Counted from the first letter of the stretch, positions 45,782 through 57,015 are shown. The stretch: 64,000 bases of DNA from Zoogloea sp. (GCA_016703645.1 JADJBR010000007.1:1882501-1946500), one strand, 5' to 3'. Notes: generated by a model from the sequence alone, not told the origin. A program made the numbers and translations.

Positions 45782-45808
45782 TAAAGTCAGCTTACGAAGT
45801 GCCGTTTC
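45782..45808 (+). promoter_or_regulatory. Sigma-28 (FliA) promoter of the chemoreceptor gene
   Basis: TAAAGTCA (45782-45789), an 11-bp spacer, and GCCGTTTC (45801-45808) closely match the FliA pattern TAAAGTTT-N11-GCCGATAA. It lies 115 nt before the ATG of the methyl-accepting protein, so expression should follow flagellar genes. Confidence 0.8.
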
Positions 45809-45922
45809 TGCCGCCATGTCCTGAATAACGCGGCCCCCGCCCCTGGCTGCCCGGACAACAGCCGGGATACGCGCGGACATCGCACGCATCCCCATCGGGA
45901 AGCTCTTTCAGGAAGAAGAAAA

Positions 45923-47530
45923 ATGTCCATCTCGCAACGCCTGTATCTCTTGGTCGGAACAGCGCTCATGAGTCTGCTCGTGCTGACCGCCATCAACCAC
46001 GTACAGATGAACCAGGTGTATGAAGAAACAAACTTCAGCAACATCAACGTGGTGCCCAGCATCGAGATCCTGAACAAGGTCATCACGGAGTTTGGCCGCC
46101 TGCGGGTGCGGGTCTATCGGCATGGTCTGGCCAGCCCCGAAGACAAAGCCGAAATCGAAAAGACCATCACCGACAGTCAGACCCGGATTGACGAACAACT
46201 GAAGCGCTACGAAGGCTTCATCAGCAATGCCGAGGACCAGCGCCTGCTCGACGAGGAGCGCAAGTCCGCCACACACCTCTACCAGCAGATCAGCGAAGCC
46301 CTGGCGGTCTCCCGGGCCAATCGCTTTGAGGACACCCGGGCCGCTCTGGCAAAGGTGGCCCCCCATTCCAACCAGTTCATCGAACATGTTGAAGCCCACA
46401 TGAAGTTCAACGAGGAACTGGGCAAGACCAGCGCAGAGCACGCTGCCCAGGTCAAAAACAGGGCCACCTGGATCGCTGTCGGCATTCTCATTGTCGCGGC
46501 ACTGATCATGCTGGGCTTGAGCTTCGCCACCACCCGCTCCATCAGCCTGCGCCTTGCGGAAGCCAACCAGATCGCGGCCCGCATTGCCTCTGGCGACCTG
46601 GCAACCCAGCCGGCCCGGAGCAGTACCAAGGACGAGATCGGCACCCTCCTCGCCTCCCTCGAAACCATGCGCACCGAACTCGCCAGAACCATCGGCGAAA
46701 TCGTGACCAACTCCAACAACGTGGCGGTGTCTGCCGGCCAGTTGTCGAGCGCAGCCCAGCAGGTTTCCGTCAGCAGCGAGCAGCAGTCCAGTTCCACGTC
46801 GGCCGCCGCCGCCGCGGTTGAGGAACTCACCGTCAGCATTGACCACGTCGGCTCCAGTGCCGACGATGCCAGCGCCCGTGCCACCGAGGCTGGCAGCCAG
46901 GCTGTGTCGAGCGGCAAAGGCGTGGACGCCGCGACGGAGCGGATCAGCCGGGTTGCCGAGCAGGTGGAGACCACCGCCGGACAGATGCAGGTTCTCTCCG
47001 ATCAAGTCCAGCAGATCGACAAGATCACCGTGGTCATCCGCGAAGTGGCCGACCAGACCAATCTGCTGGCCCTCAATGCCGCCATCGAAGCCGCCCGGGC
47101 CGGCGAACAGGGCCGTGGCTTTGCCGTGGTGGCCGACGAGGTTCGCAAGCTTGCCGAGCGCACCACCAGCTCGGTACAGGAAATCAGCTCGGTGATCAGC
47201 GCGATCCAGCATGGCGCGGCCGGCGCGGTGAGCAGCATGCAATCCAGCCGGGCGCTGGTGGGCGAAGTCGTTGTTGCAGCCACCAAGGCCAGCGAATCGA
47301 TGAGCGACATCCGCCATTCTGCCGCCACCATGCAGAGCACCATCGACAGCATCTCCGACGCCCTGCGGGAGCAGCGCGGCGCCTCCACCGATCTCGCCCG
47401 CAACGTGGAAGCCATCGCCCAGATGTCGGAGGAAAACTCCGCCGCCATCAACTCGGTGGCCAGCACGGCCCACCGCCTGCTTACCGTGGCCGACAGCCTG
47501 AAAGGCAGTGTTTCACGCTTCAGGGTCTGA
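45923..47530 (+). CDS. Methyl-accepting chemotaxis protein
   Basis: A 535-residue chemoreceptor. TM1 ~7-26, periplasmic four-helix-bundle sensor ~30-175, TM2 ~178-200, HAMP ~200-255, and a signalling domain whose tip is [19 protein letters not shown] near 375-395. There is no C-terminal CheR-binding pentapeptide (ends FRV). The ligand is not predictable. A sigma-28 promoter stands upstream. Confidence 0.95.
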   Translation: MSISQRLYLLVGTALMSLLVLTAINHVQMNQVYEETNFSNINVVPSIEILNKVITEFGRLRVRVYRHGLASPEDKAEIEKTITDSQTRIDEQLKRYEGFISNAEDQRLLDEERKSATHLYQQISEALAVSRANRFEDTRAALAKVAPHSNQFIEHVEAHMKFNEELGKTSAEHAAQVKNRATWIAVGILIVAALIMLGLSFATTRSISLRLAEANQIAARIASGDLATQPARSSTKDEIGTLLASLETMRTELARTIGEIVTNSNNVAVSAGQLSSAAQQVSVSSEQQSSSTSAAAAAVEELTVSIDHVGSSADDASARATEAGSQAVSSGKGVDAATERISRVAEQVETTAGQMQVLSDQVQQIDKITVVIREVADQTNLLALNAAIEAARAGEQGRGFAVVADEVRKLAERTTSSVQEISSVISAIQHGAAGAVSSMQSSRALVGEVVVAATKASESMSDIRHSAATMQSTIDSISDALREQRGASTDLARNVEAIAQMSEENSAAINSVASTAHRLLTVADSLKGSVSRFRV

Positions 47531-47656
47531 GTTGACCGCAGCGATCTGCGACACTATGCCGCACCGTCTTGGTGCGCCATCTTGCCGCAGATCAAACGCA
47601 TCTATTTCAGCGAAGTCTAATGTGGCGCTCTCGAAAAAACGACGGAGCCCACTTCA

Positions 47657-49669
47657 ATGCGTCATCCCGCGCCGTGCCGGCAGCGCCTTCTGCCCCTCGC
47701 CCTGCCCCTTGCGATCGCCTGTGCCTTCCCGGCCCACGCAGTAGACACCCTGCGCGAGGTCGTGGTCACGGCCCCGGCCATGGAGGCACCGCTCACCGTC
47801 GTCACCGACCCGCGCGCCCCGCGCCAGCCGGTTCCCGCCCACGACGGCGCCGACTACCTGAAGAACATTCCCGGCTTCTCGGTGATCCGCAAGGGCGGCA
47901 CCGACGGCGACCCGGTGTTCCGCGGCATGGCCGCCTCGCGCCTGGGCATCCTGCTGGACGGTGAGATGATCCTGGGCGGCTGCGGCATGCGCATGGACCC
48001 ACCCACCGCCTACGTCTTTCCCGAAGCCTTTGATCGCATCACCGTCTTGAAAGGCCCGCAGACGGTCAAATACGGCCCGGGCAACAGCGCCGGGGTGGTG
48101 CTCTTCGAACGCACACCCAAGGTCCGCAAGGGCTTCTCCGCCTATGCCGAGGGCAGCCTGCTGGCCGGCAGCTTCGGGCGCAACGACCAGGTGCTGGAAG
48201 CCGGTGTCGGCAATGAACGCTACTACGGCGAGATCACCGGCACCCATTCCCACAGCCAGGACTACAAGGATGGTTCCGGGCGCCAGGTGCACTCCCGCTA
48301 CGACCGCTGGAGCGTGAATGGCGCCGTCGGGCTGACCCCGGACGAGAACACCCGTCTCGAACTCAGCTTCGCCAAGAGCGACGGCCACGCCGCCTATGCC
48401 GACCGCAGCATGGACGGGACGGCCTTCGACCGGACCAACGTGGGTCTGAAGTTCGAGAAATCCCGCATCAGTCCGCTGCTCGCCAAGCTCGAAGGGCAGA
48501 TCTACCGCAACTACGTTGACCACGTGATGGACAACTACAGCCTGCGTACCGCCTCCGGCATGAAGATGGTCAGCAATCCCGACCGGGAAACCAAGGGCGG
48601 GCGCATCGCCGCGACACTCGACCTGAACCCCCGCAGCACCCTGGAAACCGGCATCGACTTCCAGACCAACGACCACACCCTGCGCAAGGCCAGCGGTGCC
48701 GCCGTGGCGGGCTACGACACGCTGGCGCGCACCCCCGACATGCGTTTCCGGACCTGGGGCGTATTTGGCGAACTGACCCACGAACTCAACGCCGCCCATC
48801 GCCTGATCGGTGGCGCCCGCCTGGACTGGAGCGAGGCCGAAGACCAACGCAGCGGCAAGAGCACATCGGGACGCAGCGACAAGGACACCCTGAAGGCCGG
48901 CTTCCTGCGCTGGGAGAACGCCTTCACCCCCACCACGACCCTTTACGCCGGCCTCGGCCACAGCGAACGGGCCGCCGACTACTGGGAGCGCACCAAGGCA
49001 CCCGGCGCCACCTCGACCATGATGACCGGCAGCGCCAGCACCTTCTTCCTGAAGCCTGAAAAAACCACCCAGCTCGACACCGGCGCGATCTACACCGCCG
49101 GCCCGCTACGTGCCTCGGCCTCCCTGTTCTACGCCAAGCACAAGGACTTCATCCAGATCCGCCAGATCAACGCCTTCGCCACGGACGCGCTCAACATCGA
49201 CGCCACCACCTACGGACTCGAAGGCGACCTGAGCTATGCCCTGGGGCGTTTCTGGAAAACCTGGGGCACCCTGGCCTGGGTGCATGGGGAGAACGACAGC
49301 AGCGGCAAGCCCCTGTCCCAGATCCCGCCCCTGGAAGCGCGCCTTGGCGCCGGCTATGACGACAAGACCTGGAGCGCCGGCGCCCTGCTACGCATGGTGC
49401 AGGGCCAGAAACGCTACGACACGGGCTACGGCAACATCGTCGGGCAGGACATCGGGGAATCCGCCGGCTTTGCCATCGTCTCCCTGAACGCCGGTTACCG
49501 GCCCGCCAAGGGCTTCCTGGTCACTGCCGGGGTGGACAACCTGTTCGACCGGACCTACGCCGAGTTCATCAGCCGCAGCGGTGCCATGGTCGGGGGATTC
49601 GCCCAGACCATCCGTGTGAACGAGCCCGGCCGGACCCTGTGGCTGAAAGCCAACATTGCACTGAACTGA
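47657..49669 (+). CDS. TonB-dependent copper receptor (OprC/NosA type)
   Basis: A 670-residue outer-membrane receptor: signal peptide, TonB box region LREVVVTAP, plug domain with the Cys/Met-rich copper-type motif GGCGMRMDPPTAY near 108-121, and a C-terminal 22-strand barrel ending LKANIALN. NosA/OprC proteins import copper, for example for nitrous oxide reductase. No other copper gene is nearby. Confidence 0.9.
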   Translation: MRHPAPCRQRLLPLALPLAIACAFPAHAVDTLREVVVTAPAMEAPLTVVTDPRAPRQPVPAHDGADYLKNIPGFSVIRKGGTDGDPVFRGMAASRLGILLDGEMILGGCGMRMDPPTAYVFPEAFDRITVLKGPQTVKYGPGNSAGVVLFERTPKVRKGFSAYAEGSLLAGSFGRNDQVLEAGVGNERYYGEITGTHSHSQDYKDGSGRQVHSRYDRWSVNGAVGLTPDENTRLELSFAKSDGHAAYADRSMDGTAFDRTNVGLKFEKSRISPLLAKLEGQIYRNYVDHVMDNYSLRTASGMKMVSNPDRETKGGRIAATLDLNPRSTLETGIDFQTNDHTLRKASGAAVAGYDTLARTPDMRFRTWGVFGELTHELNAAHRLIGGARLDWSEAEDQRSGKSTSGRSDKDTLKAGFLRWENAFTPTTTLYAGLGHSERAADYWERTKAPGATSTMMTGSASTFFLKPEKTTQLDTGAIYTAGPLRASASLFYAKHKDFIQIRQINAFATDALNIDATTYGLEGDLSYALGRFWKTWGTLAWVHGENDSSGKPLSQIPPLEARLGAGYDDKTWSAGALLRMVQGQKRYDTGYGNIVGQDIGESAGFAIVSLNAGYRPAKGFLVTAGVDNLFDRTYAEFISRSGAMVGGFAQTIRVNEPGRTLWLKANIALN

Positions 49670-49671
49670 GA

Positions 49672-49797
49672 GGGTGTGAAGAGATCGTAGCGAACGGTTC
49701 GAGTTCGCCCCGAGAAGCGCAGCCGTACAAGGGTAGGCTGAGCATCGCAGGGGCGAAATCGGGTCGCGCAGCAGATTTATTCACACAACCGCTAAGG
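49672..49797. repeat. Possible dispersed intergenic repeat
   Basis: Directly after the copper receptor gene. The segment starts GGTGTGAAGAG and ends TTATTCACAC, so its ends form a short inverted repeat, and it has an internal GCGAAC/GTTCGC pair. No coding capacity. It resembles small MITE- or REP-like elements, but no second copy occurs in this window. Confidence 0.35.
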
Positions 49798-49822
49798 CTG
49801 CCTCGCGCCAGAAGCACGACGC

Positions 49823-51771
49823 TCAGGCCAGCCCGAGCAGACGCAGCTTGCGATACAGCGTCGCCCGGGCCACACCCAGACTACGGGCAGTGGCCGAGAC
49901 ATTGCCACCGTTGCGGGCCATCGCGGCCCGCACGGCCTCAAGTTCGATATCCCGCAGACAGACATCGCCGCCCCTTGCCGTGGCCGAACGGCCGGCTGGC
50001 CCGGCCACCTCCATGAGCAATTCTTCGGGCAGATGCTGCAGACCGATCTCGACCTCGCCCTCGGCCAGGGTCAGCGCCAGGCGCAGCACATGGCCAAGCT
50101 GGCGGATGTTCCCCGGCCAGCGATAAGACATCAGAACCCGGAGCGCCTCCGCTGACAGTACCGGCCCCCCTTGCCCACCGCGCTCCTGCGCCAGCAGCGC
50201 TTCAATCAGGGCAGCCCGATCCCCGCGCTCCCGCAGGGCCGGAAGACACACGCCCACACCCTTGATCCGGTAGTACAAGTCTTCGCGAAAACGCCCCTCC
50301 GCCACCAGGGTATCCAGACGACGATGGGTCGCGGCCACAATGCGGGCATCGAAGGGAATCAGCCTGGCCCCCGCCAGACGCGTGAAACAACGCTCCTGCA
50401 GGACGCGCAGCAAGCGCCCCTGCAGATCCAGCGGCATGTCCCCGATCTCGTCAAGAAACAGTGTCCCCCCACGCGCCATCTCGAACTTGCCCTGCGCACC
50501 ACCACGCCGGGCACCGGTGAACGCGCCGTCTTCATAGCCGAAGAACTCCGACTCGATCAATCCGGCCGGCAAGGATGAGCAGTTGATGGCCACAAACGGG
50601 CCGCCCGCGCGGCTGCTGTCCGCATGCAGGCGGCGGGCCAGCACCTCCTTGCCCGTACCGGTCTCACCGTTGATGAGCACCGGAATGTCCCGCTCGAAGG
50701 CTCTTCGGGCCACGTGCAGCACATGCCCGGCAACCGGATCCAGCACCCCGTCGCCCGGATCGGCCGTCACGCAGCCACCGGCGGGCACCGCCGAACTCGC
50801 GAGGGCGTGGATCCGCTGCACGCCCTCCCTCAGCCTGGCCAGCACCGAACCTGCCCGTGCCGCCTGGAAGCGCGCCTCAAAGCGCAGGCCACCATCGCTG
50901 TGCACAACCGCGCTCTCCAGCCGGCCCGCCAAGGCCCGCCGGAACATGTCAGGGGGGCAATCGAAAAGCTGCTCGAAGCCGCCTTCCTTCTCGTCGCCAC
51001 CCCCCAGCCCAAGGAGTTGACGGGCCGTCTGGTTCGCGCCCAGCAGCCCCCCGTCCTCGTCAAACACCACCAGCCCTTCGAAGGGGTGCCAAGCAAATCA
51101 CGTCGGTAGTGAAACCCGAGGGTCAAGGCGCCGCTCATTTCCGCCAGCAGGCCTTTCTCAATCGCGCGGGCCGCCGTGCCAAGCACTTCGAGCAAGGCCA
51201 GCGGTTCGCCATCGTTCATCCGTGTCGCGTCCAGCACGCCGGCCAGACGCCCGGACGGATCAAAGAGCGGCACGGCGGCACAGGAGAAGGGTTGAACCTC
51301 GTCCAGAAAATGCTCCGCAGCCCGAACCACCACCGGCCGCGCCTCAGCCAGGGCGCTGCCTGGGCCATTGGTTCCCACCGCCGCTTCACTGAGGTTGCGC
51401 CCCACCTGAAAAATGCTGTTCAGCACGCGAAACTCGGCGCTGCTTCCGCACACCGCGCTCACCACGACGCCCTGCGTGTCAATGCACGCGAGCGCCCAGC
51501 CCCCCTGCCCGAGCGACTGGTGGAGCCTCTCCATTTCCGGGAGGGCGCAGGTGATCAAGGAACGATTCCGCTCCTCGACCAGGGACTTCTCGTGCCGCGC
51601 GATGGGATTGAAGACCCGCCGGTCCGCCGTGGCCAGCCCCAACTCACGGGATCGCTCCCAGGAACGGATCACACCTTCCGGCACCAGCCCGACGGGCCGT
51701 TTGCCCTCCTCGAAGAAATGCCTCCGGGCCAATTGCACCCGTTTTCCGAATGCCATCACAGATTCACCCAT
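49823..51771 (-). pseudogene. Sigma-54-dependent AcoR-like activator, split by a frameshift
   Basis: Together the two frames encode ~649 residues: an N-terminal GAF-type sensor (starts MGESVMAFGKRV, good GGAGGAGG site), a central AAA+ domain with GETGTGKE, the GAFTGA loop and FLDEIGD, and a C-terminal Fis helix ([20 protein letters not shown]). The frame changes at a run of four C (coding strand; GGGG at 51083-51086): one extra C restores the family motif LLGTPFEG. Either a real one-base deletion or a sequencing error. It is divergent from the quinohemoprotein alcohol dehydrogenase, its likely target. Confidence 0.8.
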
Positions 51772-51930
51772 CTTGCAGCCTCCTCCATTCGGCCAATAAC
51801 AAGCCAGTTTTCTTCCGGGGCTGACTCGTTTCAATACAGCCCCGTCCCGGCGTATCGCCAAAGACACTGAAACAAGAAAACAAACCCTTGATTTTTATGT
51901 GTTTTTTATAAGCGTCGAATAGCTGCTGGC

Positions 51931-51946
51931 AGGCACACCGACTGCT
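51931..51946 (+). promoter_or_regulatory. Sigma-54 (-24/-12) promoter of the quinohemoprotein dehydrogenase
   Basis: AGGCAC (51931-51936), five bases, then CTGCT (51942-51946) match TGGCAC-N5-TTGCT with the invariant GG and GC at correct 10-bp spacing. It lies ~95 nt upstream of the ATG and next to a sigma-54 activator gene. Confidence 0.7.
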
Positions 51947-52039
51947 ATGGACTTATTACCCTGATCGGAAGACGAATTTCCCGACAGAGGGCGTACCACA
52001 TTAAATACGTTCAACGACTCAAGTCAATGAGGAGACAAG

Positions 52040-54199
52040 ATGACAAGAAAACCTGAAAGGGGCTGTACCAGGACGTTCGCCCTGGAACAGGCGGGAGGCA
52101 GACTGCTGGCATCCACATTGCTGTCCGGCATGCTCATGGCCGGCATCGCCCTGGCCGACCCGGGCGCCAAGGGATCCCGGGAACATGTCGCGGAGGTCAC
52201 CGGGAAGGTGGACACCCACGCCATCCGGGCCAATGCAGCCCGCGGCGAGAACTGGCCCGCCTATGGCCTCGACCATGCCGAGACCCGCCACAGCCCCCTC
52301 TCCGAGATCTCCGCTGACAACGTCGGGCGACTTGGGCTGGTGTGGTCCTACAACCTGGAATCCACCCGCGGCGTCGAGGCCACCCCCCTGGTGGTGGACG
52401 GCATCATGTACGTGACCGCCTCGTGGAGCGTGGTGCATGCCGTGGACGTCCGCACCGGCAAGCGGCTGTGGTCTTACGACCCGAAGGTGCCCCGGGAAAT
52501 GGCCTTCAAGGGCTGCTGTGACGTGGTGAACCGAGGCGTCGCCCTGTACAAGGGCAAGGTCTTCGTGGGCACCTTCGACGGCCGCCTGGTGGCCCTTGAC
52601 GCAGCCACGGGCAAGCCCGTGTGGGAGAAGGACACCATCGAGGACCGCAGCCACTCTTACACCGTCACCGGAGCACCGCGGGTCATCAAGGGCAAGGTGA
52701 TCATCGGCAACGGCGGCGCCGAATACGGCGTGCGCGGCTACATCACCGCCTACGATGCGGAAAGCGGCGATCAGAAATGGCGCTGGTACACGGTCCCCGG
52801 CGATCCCGCCAAACCCTTTGAAGACGCCTCAACGGCCAAGGCCGCCAAGACCTGGGACCCGGCCGGCAAATGGTGGATCAACGGTGGTGGCGGGACCGTG
52901 TGGAACTCCATGGCCTACGACCCCGAACTCAACCTGATGTATGTGGGCACTGGCAACGGCTCCCCCTGGAACCACCGCAAGCGCAGCCCGGGCGGAGGCG
53001 ACAATCTCTATCTGGCCTCCGTGGTGGCCCTCAACCCGGACACCGGGAAATATGTCTGGCACTACCAGGAAACCCCCGGCGAAAACTGGGACTACACCTC
53101 GGTGCAGGACATCATCCTCACTGACCTCCAGATCGAGGGGAAAAAGCGCAAGGTGCTCCTGCACGCCCCGAAAAACGGCTTCTTCTTCGTGATCGACCGG
53201 GTGAATGGCAAGTTCATCTCCGCCAAACCCTTCACCGAAGTGAACTGGGCGACGGGCTATGACAAGAAAGGGCGCCCCATCGAAACCCCGGGCGCCCGCT
53301 CGCGGGAGGCTTTCGACAGCATACCCGGGCCCTTTGGCGGCCATAACTGGCATGCCATGTCCTTCAATCCGAAGACCGGCCTGGCCTACTTTCCGGTGCA
53401 GAACGTCCCCCTTAACCTGGCCGAGGACGCCACCTGGAGCCACAACGCCAGCCTCCCCGGCCAGCCCCAGTCCGGCACAGGATGGAACACCGGCATGCTG
53501 ATCAACAGCCAGCCCCCCAAGAGCAAGGCCTTCGGTCGCCTGATCGCCTGGGACCCGGTAAAGCAGAAGGAAGTATGGCGCCAGGAATATGCCTCACCCT
53601 GGAACGGTGGCACCCTCACCACGGCGGGCAACCTGGTCTTTGCCGGCACTGCCGACGGGCGCTTCGCCGCCTATCGGGCCGACACGGGTGAAAAACGCTG
53701 GGAGGCACCCATCGGCACCGGCATCATCGCCCCGCCGGTCACCTACCAGGTGGATGGACGCCAATATGTCTCCATTGCAGTGGGCTGGGGCGGCGTGTTC
53801 GGCCTGATGCAACGCGCCACCGACAAGCAGGATCACGGCCGGGTCTACACCTTTGCCCTGGACGGCTCCGCCCCCCTGCCTGAAGCACGGCCTTACGCCC
53901 TCGGTGAGCTGATTTCGGGCGTGAAGTACAACCCTGCCCACATCCCGGAAGGCACCAAGCTCTATGTGAGCCACTGCGTCTTCTGCCACGGCGTCCCCGG
54001 GGTGGACAAGGGCGGCAACATTCCCAACCTCGGCTACGTCCCGTCCCGGGACATCGAAAACCTGTCGGACTTTGTCTACAAGGGCCCGTACCTCAAGAAA
54101 GGCATGCCCGACTTCACCGGCAAGCTCAGTCTTGATGACGTGGAGAAGATCAAGGCCTTCATCCAGGGCACCGCAGACGCCGTCCGGCCGAAAAAGTAA
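52040..54199 (+). CDS. PQQ-dependent quinohemoprotein alcohol dehydrogenase (type II)
   Basis: A 719-residue periplasmic enzyme: long signal sequence, eight-bladed PQQ propeller with vicinal cysteines C159-C160 (KGCCDVV) that form the ring disulfide, W-docking motifs, an active-site Asp in GGDNLYLAS, and a C-terminal cytochrome c domain with CVFCHG near 646-651 and a Met in KKGMPDF as axial ligand. It oxidises primary alcohols with electrons passed to the attached heme. GAGGAG precedes the ATG. Driven by a sigma-54 promoter and followed by an outer-membrane protein gene. Confidence 0.94.
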   Translation: MTRKPERGCTRTFALEQAGGRLLASTLLSGMLMAGIALADPGAKGSREHVAEVTGKVDTHAIRANAARGENWPAYGLDHAETRHSPLSEISADNVGRLGLVWSYNLESTRGVEATPLVVDGIMYVTASWSVVHAVDVRTGKRLWSYDPKVPREMAFKGCCDVVNRGVALYKGKVFVGTFDGRLVALDAATGKPVWEKDTIEDRSHSYTVTGAPRVIKGKVIIGNGGAEYGVRGYITAYDAESGDQKWRWYTVPGDPAKPFEDASTAKAAKTWDPAGKWWINGGGGTVWNSMAYDPELNLMYVGTGNGSPWNHRKRSPGGGDNLYLASVVALNPDTGKYVWHYQETPGENWDYTSVQDIILTDLQIEGKKRKVLLHAPKNGFFFVIDRVNGKFISAKPFTEVNWATGYDKKGRPIETPGARSREAFDSIPGPFGGHNWHAMSFNPKTGLAYFPVQNVPLNLAEDATWSHNASLPGQPQSGTGWNTGMLINSQPPKSKAFGRLIAWDPVKQKEVWRQEYASPWNGGTLTTAGNLVFAGTADGRFAAYRADTGEKRWEAPIGTGIIAPPVTYQVDGRQYVSIAVGWGGVFGLMQRATDKQDHGRVYTFALDGSAPLPEARPYALGELISGVKYNPAHIPEGTKLYVSHCVFCHGVPGVDKGGNIPNLGYVPSRDIENLSDFVYKGPYLKKGMPDFTGKLSLDDVEKIKAFIQGTADAVRPKK

Positions 54200-54311
54200 T
54201 CCCGCCTCCCTCTTGCCGCAGCCATCCATCCCCTCCCCCCTCCAGGACCGCCGCGGCCTTTTTATTCAGCACCACGCGTTCATTCAATAAGCACCATACG
54301 GAGACAAGACC

Positions 54312-55190
54312 ATGACGATGCTTCAATCCGCCTTCGGGCGCCCCCGCGCATGCCTGGGCATTGCTGCCCTGACCCTCACCGGCCTGATGGCCGCCACGGC
54401 AGCCCATGCCGACGTGCGCCCCGACCCGGGCGACTACACCGGCCTTCCCGCGGGGACCAATCTGCTCCTCGCCTACGCCCAGTTTCCCCGCGCCGACAAG
54501 GTCTACGCCAACGGCAACAAGGTGGTGGACAACCTCGACCTGTCGATCAACGCCGGCATCCTGCGTTACGTGCATTTCATGAAGTTGGGCGACTACATCA
54601 TCGACCCCCAGATCATCCTGCCCTTCGGCAGCCAGAAGATCGGCCTGTCGGACAGCAAGACCAGTGGCATCGGCGACCTGATCTTCGGTGGCACCCTGTG
54701 GACCATCGCCGATCTGGCTCGCGGCGAGCATCTGGGCTGGTCGGTGTTCTTCACCGCCCCCACCGGTGGCGACAAGAACCAGGGCTTCGCCCTCAGCAAC
54801 AACCGCTGGGCCACCGACCTTCAGGTGGGCTACATCCGCAAGCTGAGCAACAACTGGACCATCGATCTGATCGGCGAAACCGAGTTCTACCAGGACCAAC
54901 GGGACACCAAGTCGCAGAAAGACCCCCTGCTGCAAGCCCACGGCCACCTGCGCTACCACCTGAGTGACGCCACCTACCTGGCCGCCACCTACCGCCATGC
55001 CTGGGGCGCCAAGGAGACCCTCAACGGTGCGGAGATTGCTGGTGCCAAGAACAACGGCACAGCCATGCTGACCTGGGCCTCCTTCGTGGACAAGCAGTGG
55101 CAGGTACAACTGCAGTACGTGCGTGACCTGAAGGTCGAGGAAGGCCCCAAGGTCAGCGGCCTGCAAGCCCGCCTGCTCTACGTTTACTAA
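54312..55190 (+). CDS. Outer-membrane transporter-like protein (phenol MetA-type family)
   Basis: A 292-residue protein with a signal peptide (LTGLMAATAAHA) and an amphipathic-strand barrel of the 'MetA-pathway of phenol degradation' family (starts DYTGLPAGTNLLLAYAQF, ends in a terminal aromatic Tyr). Such proteins are found beside alcohol and aromatic catabolism genes, probably as porin-like uptake channels. It is 112 nt downstream of the alcohol dehydrogenase and probably co-expressed. Confidence 0.82.
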   Translation: MTMLQSAFGRPRACLGIAALTLTGLMAATAAHADVRPDPGDYTGLPAGTNLLLAYAQFPRADKVYANGNKVVDNLDLSINAGILRYVHFMKLGDYIIDPQIILPFGSQKIGLSDSKTSGIGDLIFGGTLWTIADLARGEHLGWSVFFTAPTGGDKNQGFALSNNRWATDLQVGYIRKLSNNWTIDLIGETEFYQDQRDTKSQKDPLLQAHGHLRYHLSDATYLAATYRHAWGAKETLNGAEIAGAKNNGTAMLTWASFVDKQWQVQLQYVRDLKVEEGPKVSGLQARLLYVY

Positions 55191-55213
55191 GACCTTTACC
55201 AAGACCCTAAAGC

Positions 55214-55243
55214 CCTGCTCCCCCACCCGCTCGGGGGAGCAGG
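55214..55243. terminator. Bidirectional hairpin between convergent genes
   Basis: CCTGCTCCCCC (55214-55224) pairs with GGGGGAGCAGG (55233-55243), an 11-bp stem with 8-nt loop, between the barrel gene and modC. No T run. Confidence 0.6.
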
Positions 55244-55252
55244 CACCCGGCC

Positions 55253-56329
55253 CTAGCCCACAAGTGCCACCGACTTGATCTGGGCCACCACCGACATCCC
55301 CTCGACCAATCCGAGCTGATCCCGGGACAGCCGCGTGATGCGGGCCAGCAAGGGGGCGCCCCCCACCTCCAGGCGCACCAGGCACTGTGCCGGATGGGCC
55401 GCGTCACCAAAGCCCAGGATTCGCGCCGGCAAACGGTTGACGATGCTGGAGCGGTTATCGCCGGCAAGGGCAATGCTGACGTCCCGGGCCTGGATCTTGA
55501 TATGCGCCCTGGCCCCGACGGCAAGCGGCTTGCGGGTCACCTGGATATGACCGCCCGCGAAGCCCAGGCAGGTCAGGTGGTAGGTATCGTCGTGGGACAG
55601 CACCGTGGCATCCACGCGCACGGCGGCATCCTCGTCAAGGGCCAGAGGGAGATCAAGCCGGGTCAGCAGATCGCGAGTTGGGCCGCTGGCCAGCACCCGG
55701 CCCTGCTCCAGCAAGACAAGGTGATCAGCGAGGCGGGCAACCTCATCCGGCGAGTGGCTTACATAGAGAACAGGAATCGCCAGTTCGTCGTGCAGGCGCT
55801 CCAGGTAAGGCAGGATCTCCTGCTTGCGCTTCGCGTCAAGGGCCGCCAGGGGCTCATCCATGAGCAGCAAGCGCGGGCTGGTGAGCAGGGCCCGGGCAAT
55901 CGCCACGCGCTGGCGCTCGCCTCCGGACAGGCGCTCCGTGCCCCGTTCCAGCAAATGGCCGATGCCGAGCAGCGCCAGCGCCGCATCCCAGCCCACCTTG
56001 CGCTCCGCCGCAGGAATGCGCTTCAGGCCGAACTCCAGGTTGGCCCGCACCGACAGGTGGGCAAACAGGCTGGCCTCCTGGAAGACATAGCCGAGGGCAC
56101 GCTGATGGGTCGGCAGAAATATCCGGCGGGCATCGTCCTGCCAGCATTCGCCATTGATCTGTACCCGCCCCGCGGCCCGGGCCAGCCCGGCAACACAGCG
56201 CAACAGGGTGGTCTTGCCCGAGCCCGACGGACCGAACAGCGCGGTCACGCCCCGCCCGGGCAAGGTCAGATCGGTATCCAGCACGAAATCCGCCAGGGGC
56301 AAACGGCAGGCGACCTGGAGATCCGTCAT
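55253..56329 (-). CDS. modC: Molybdate ABC transporter ATPase ModC
   Basis: A 358-residue ATPase: Walker [11 protein letters not shown], signature [13 protein letters not shown], Walker [13 protein letters not shown], and a C-terminal TOBE/Mop domain that senses molybdate and inhibits transport. Overlaps modB by four bases. Confidence 0.96.
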   Translation of the reverse strand: MTDLQVACRLPLADFVLDTDLTLPGRGVTALFGPSGSGKTTLLRCVAGLARAAGRVQINGECWQDDARRIFLPTHQRALGYVFQEASLFAHLSVRANLEFGLKRIPAAERKVGWDAALALLGIGHLLERGTERLSGGERQRVAIARALLTSPRLLLMDEPLAALDAKRKQEILPYLERLHDELAIPVLYVSHSPDEVARLADHLVLLEQGRVLASGPTRDLLTRLDLPLALDEDAAVRVDATVLSHDDTYHLTCLGFAGGHIQVTRKPLAVGARAHIKIQARDVSIALAGDNRSSIVNRLPARILGFGDAAHPAQCLVRLEVGGAPLLARITRLSRDQLGLVEGMSVVAQIKSVALVG

Positions 56330-57015
56330 CGCCCGGCCCCCAGCGTATTGCGGACACCACCAACCGAATACAGGACCAGCAGCACCACGAAGGAAAACAC
56401 CACCAGGCCGGCAGCAAGGCTGTGGGCCTGTCCGTACTCAATGGCCTCCACGTGGTTGTAGATCTGTACGGACAGCACCTGAGTCTTGCCGGGGATGTTG
56501 CCGCCAATCATGAGCACCACGCCGAATTCGCCAACCGTATGGGCAAAACCCAGCACCGCCGCCGTAATGAAACCTGGACGGGCGAGGGGCAAGGCCACAT
56601 GGACGAAACTCCCCCACGGCGAGGCTCTCAGGGTGGCGGCCACCTCCAGAGGGCGCGGCCCCATGGCCATGAAGGCGTTCTGGATGGGCTGGACGACAAA
56701 GGGCAGGGAGTAGAACACCGATGCCACCACCAGCCCTGCAAACGTAAAGGGCAGGCCGCCCAATCCAAGGCTGCGGGTCAGCATCCCGACCGGGCCTTCG
56801 GGCCCCATCACGATCAACAGGTAGAAACCCAGCACCGTCGGCGGCAGCACAATGGGCAAGGCCACCACCGCACCCACAACATTGCGCAGCCGGGAACGGG
56901 TCGTCGCCAGCCACCACGCGACAGGGGTGCCCACCAGCAGCAAGAGCAGGGTGACGATGCAAGCCAGCTCCAGGGTCAGGCGTATCGCCGACCAGTCTTC
57001 CGCGCTCAGATACAT
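56326..57015 (-). CDS. modB: Molybdate ABC transporter permease ModB
   Basis: A 229-residue permease with about five membrane helices and the EAA motif ([20 protein letters not shown]). Follows modA by 3 nt. Confidence 0.96.
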   Translation of the reverse strand: MYLSAEDWSAIRLTLELACIVTLLLLLVGTPVAWWLATTRSRLRNVVGAVVALPIVLPPTVLGFYLLIVMGPEGPVGMLTRSLGLGGLPFTFAGLVVASVFYSLPFVVQPIQNAFMAMGPRPLEVAATLRASPWGSFVHVALPLARPGFITAAVLGFAHTVGEFGVVLMIGGNIPGKTQVLSVQIYNHVEAIEYGQAHSLAAGLVVFSFVVLLVLYSVGGVRNTLGAGR

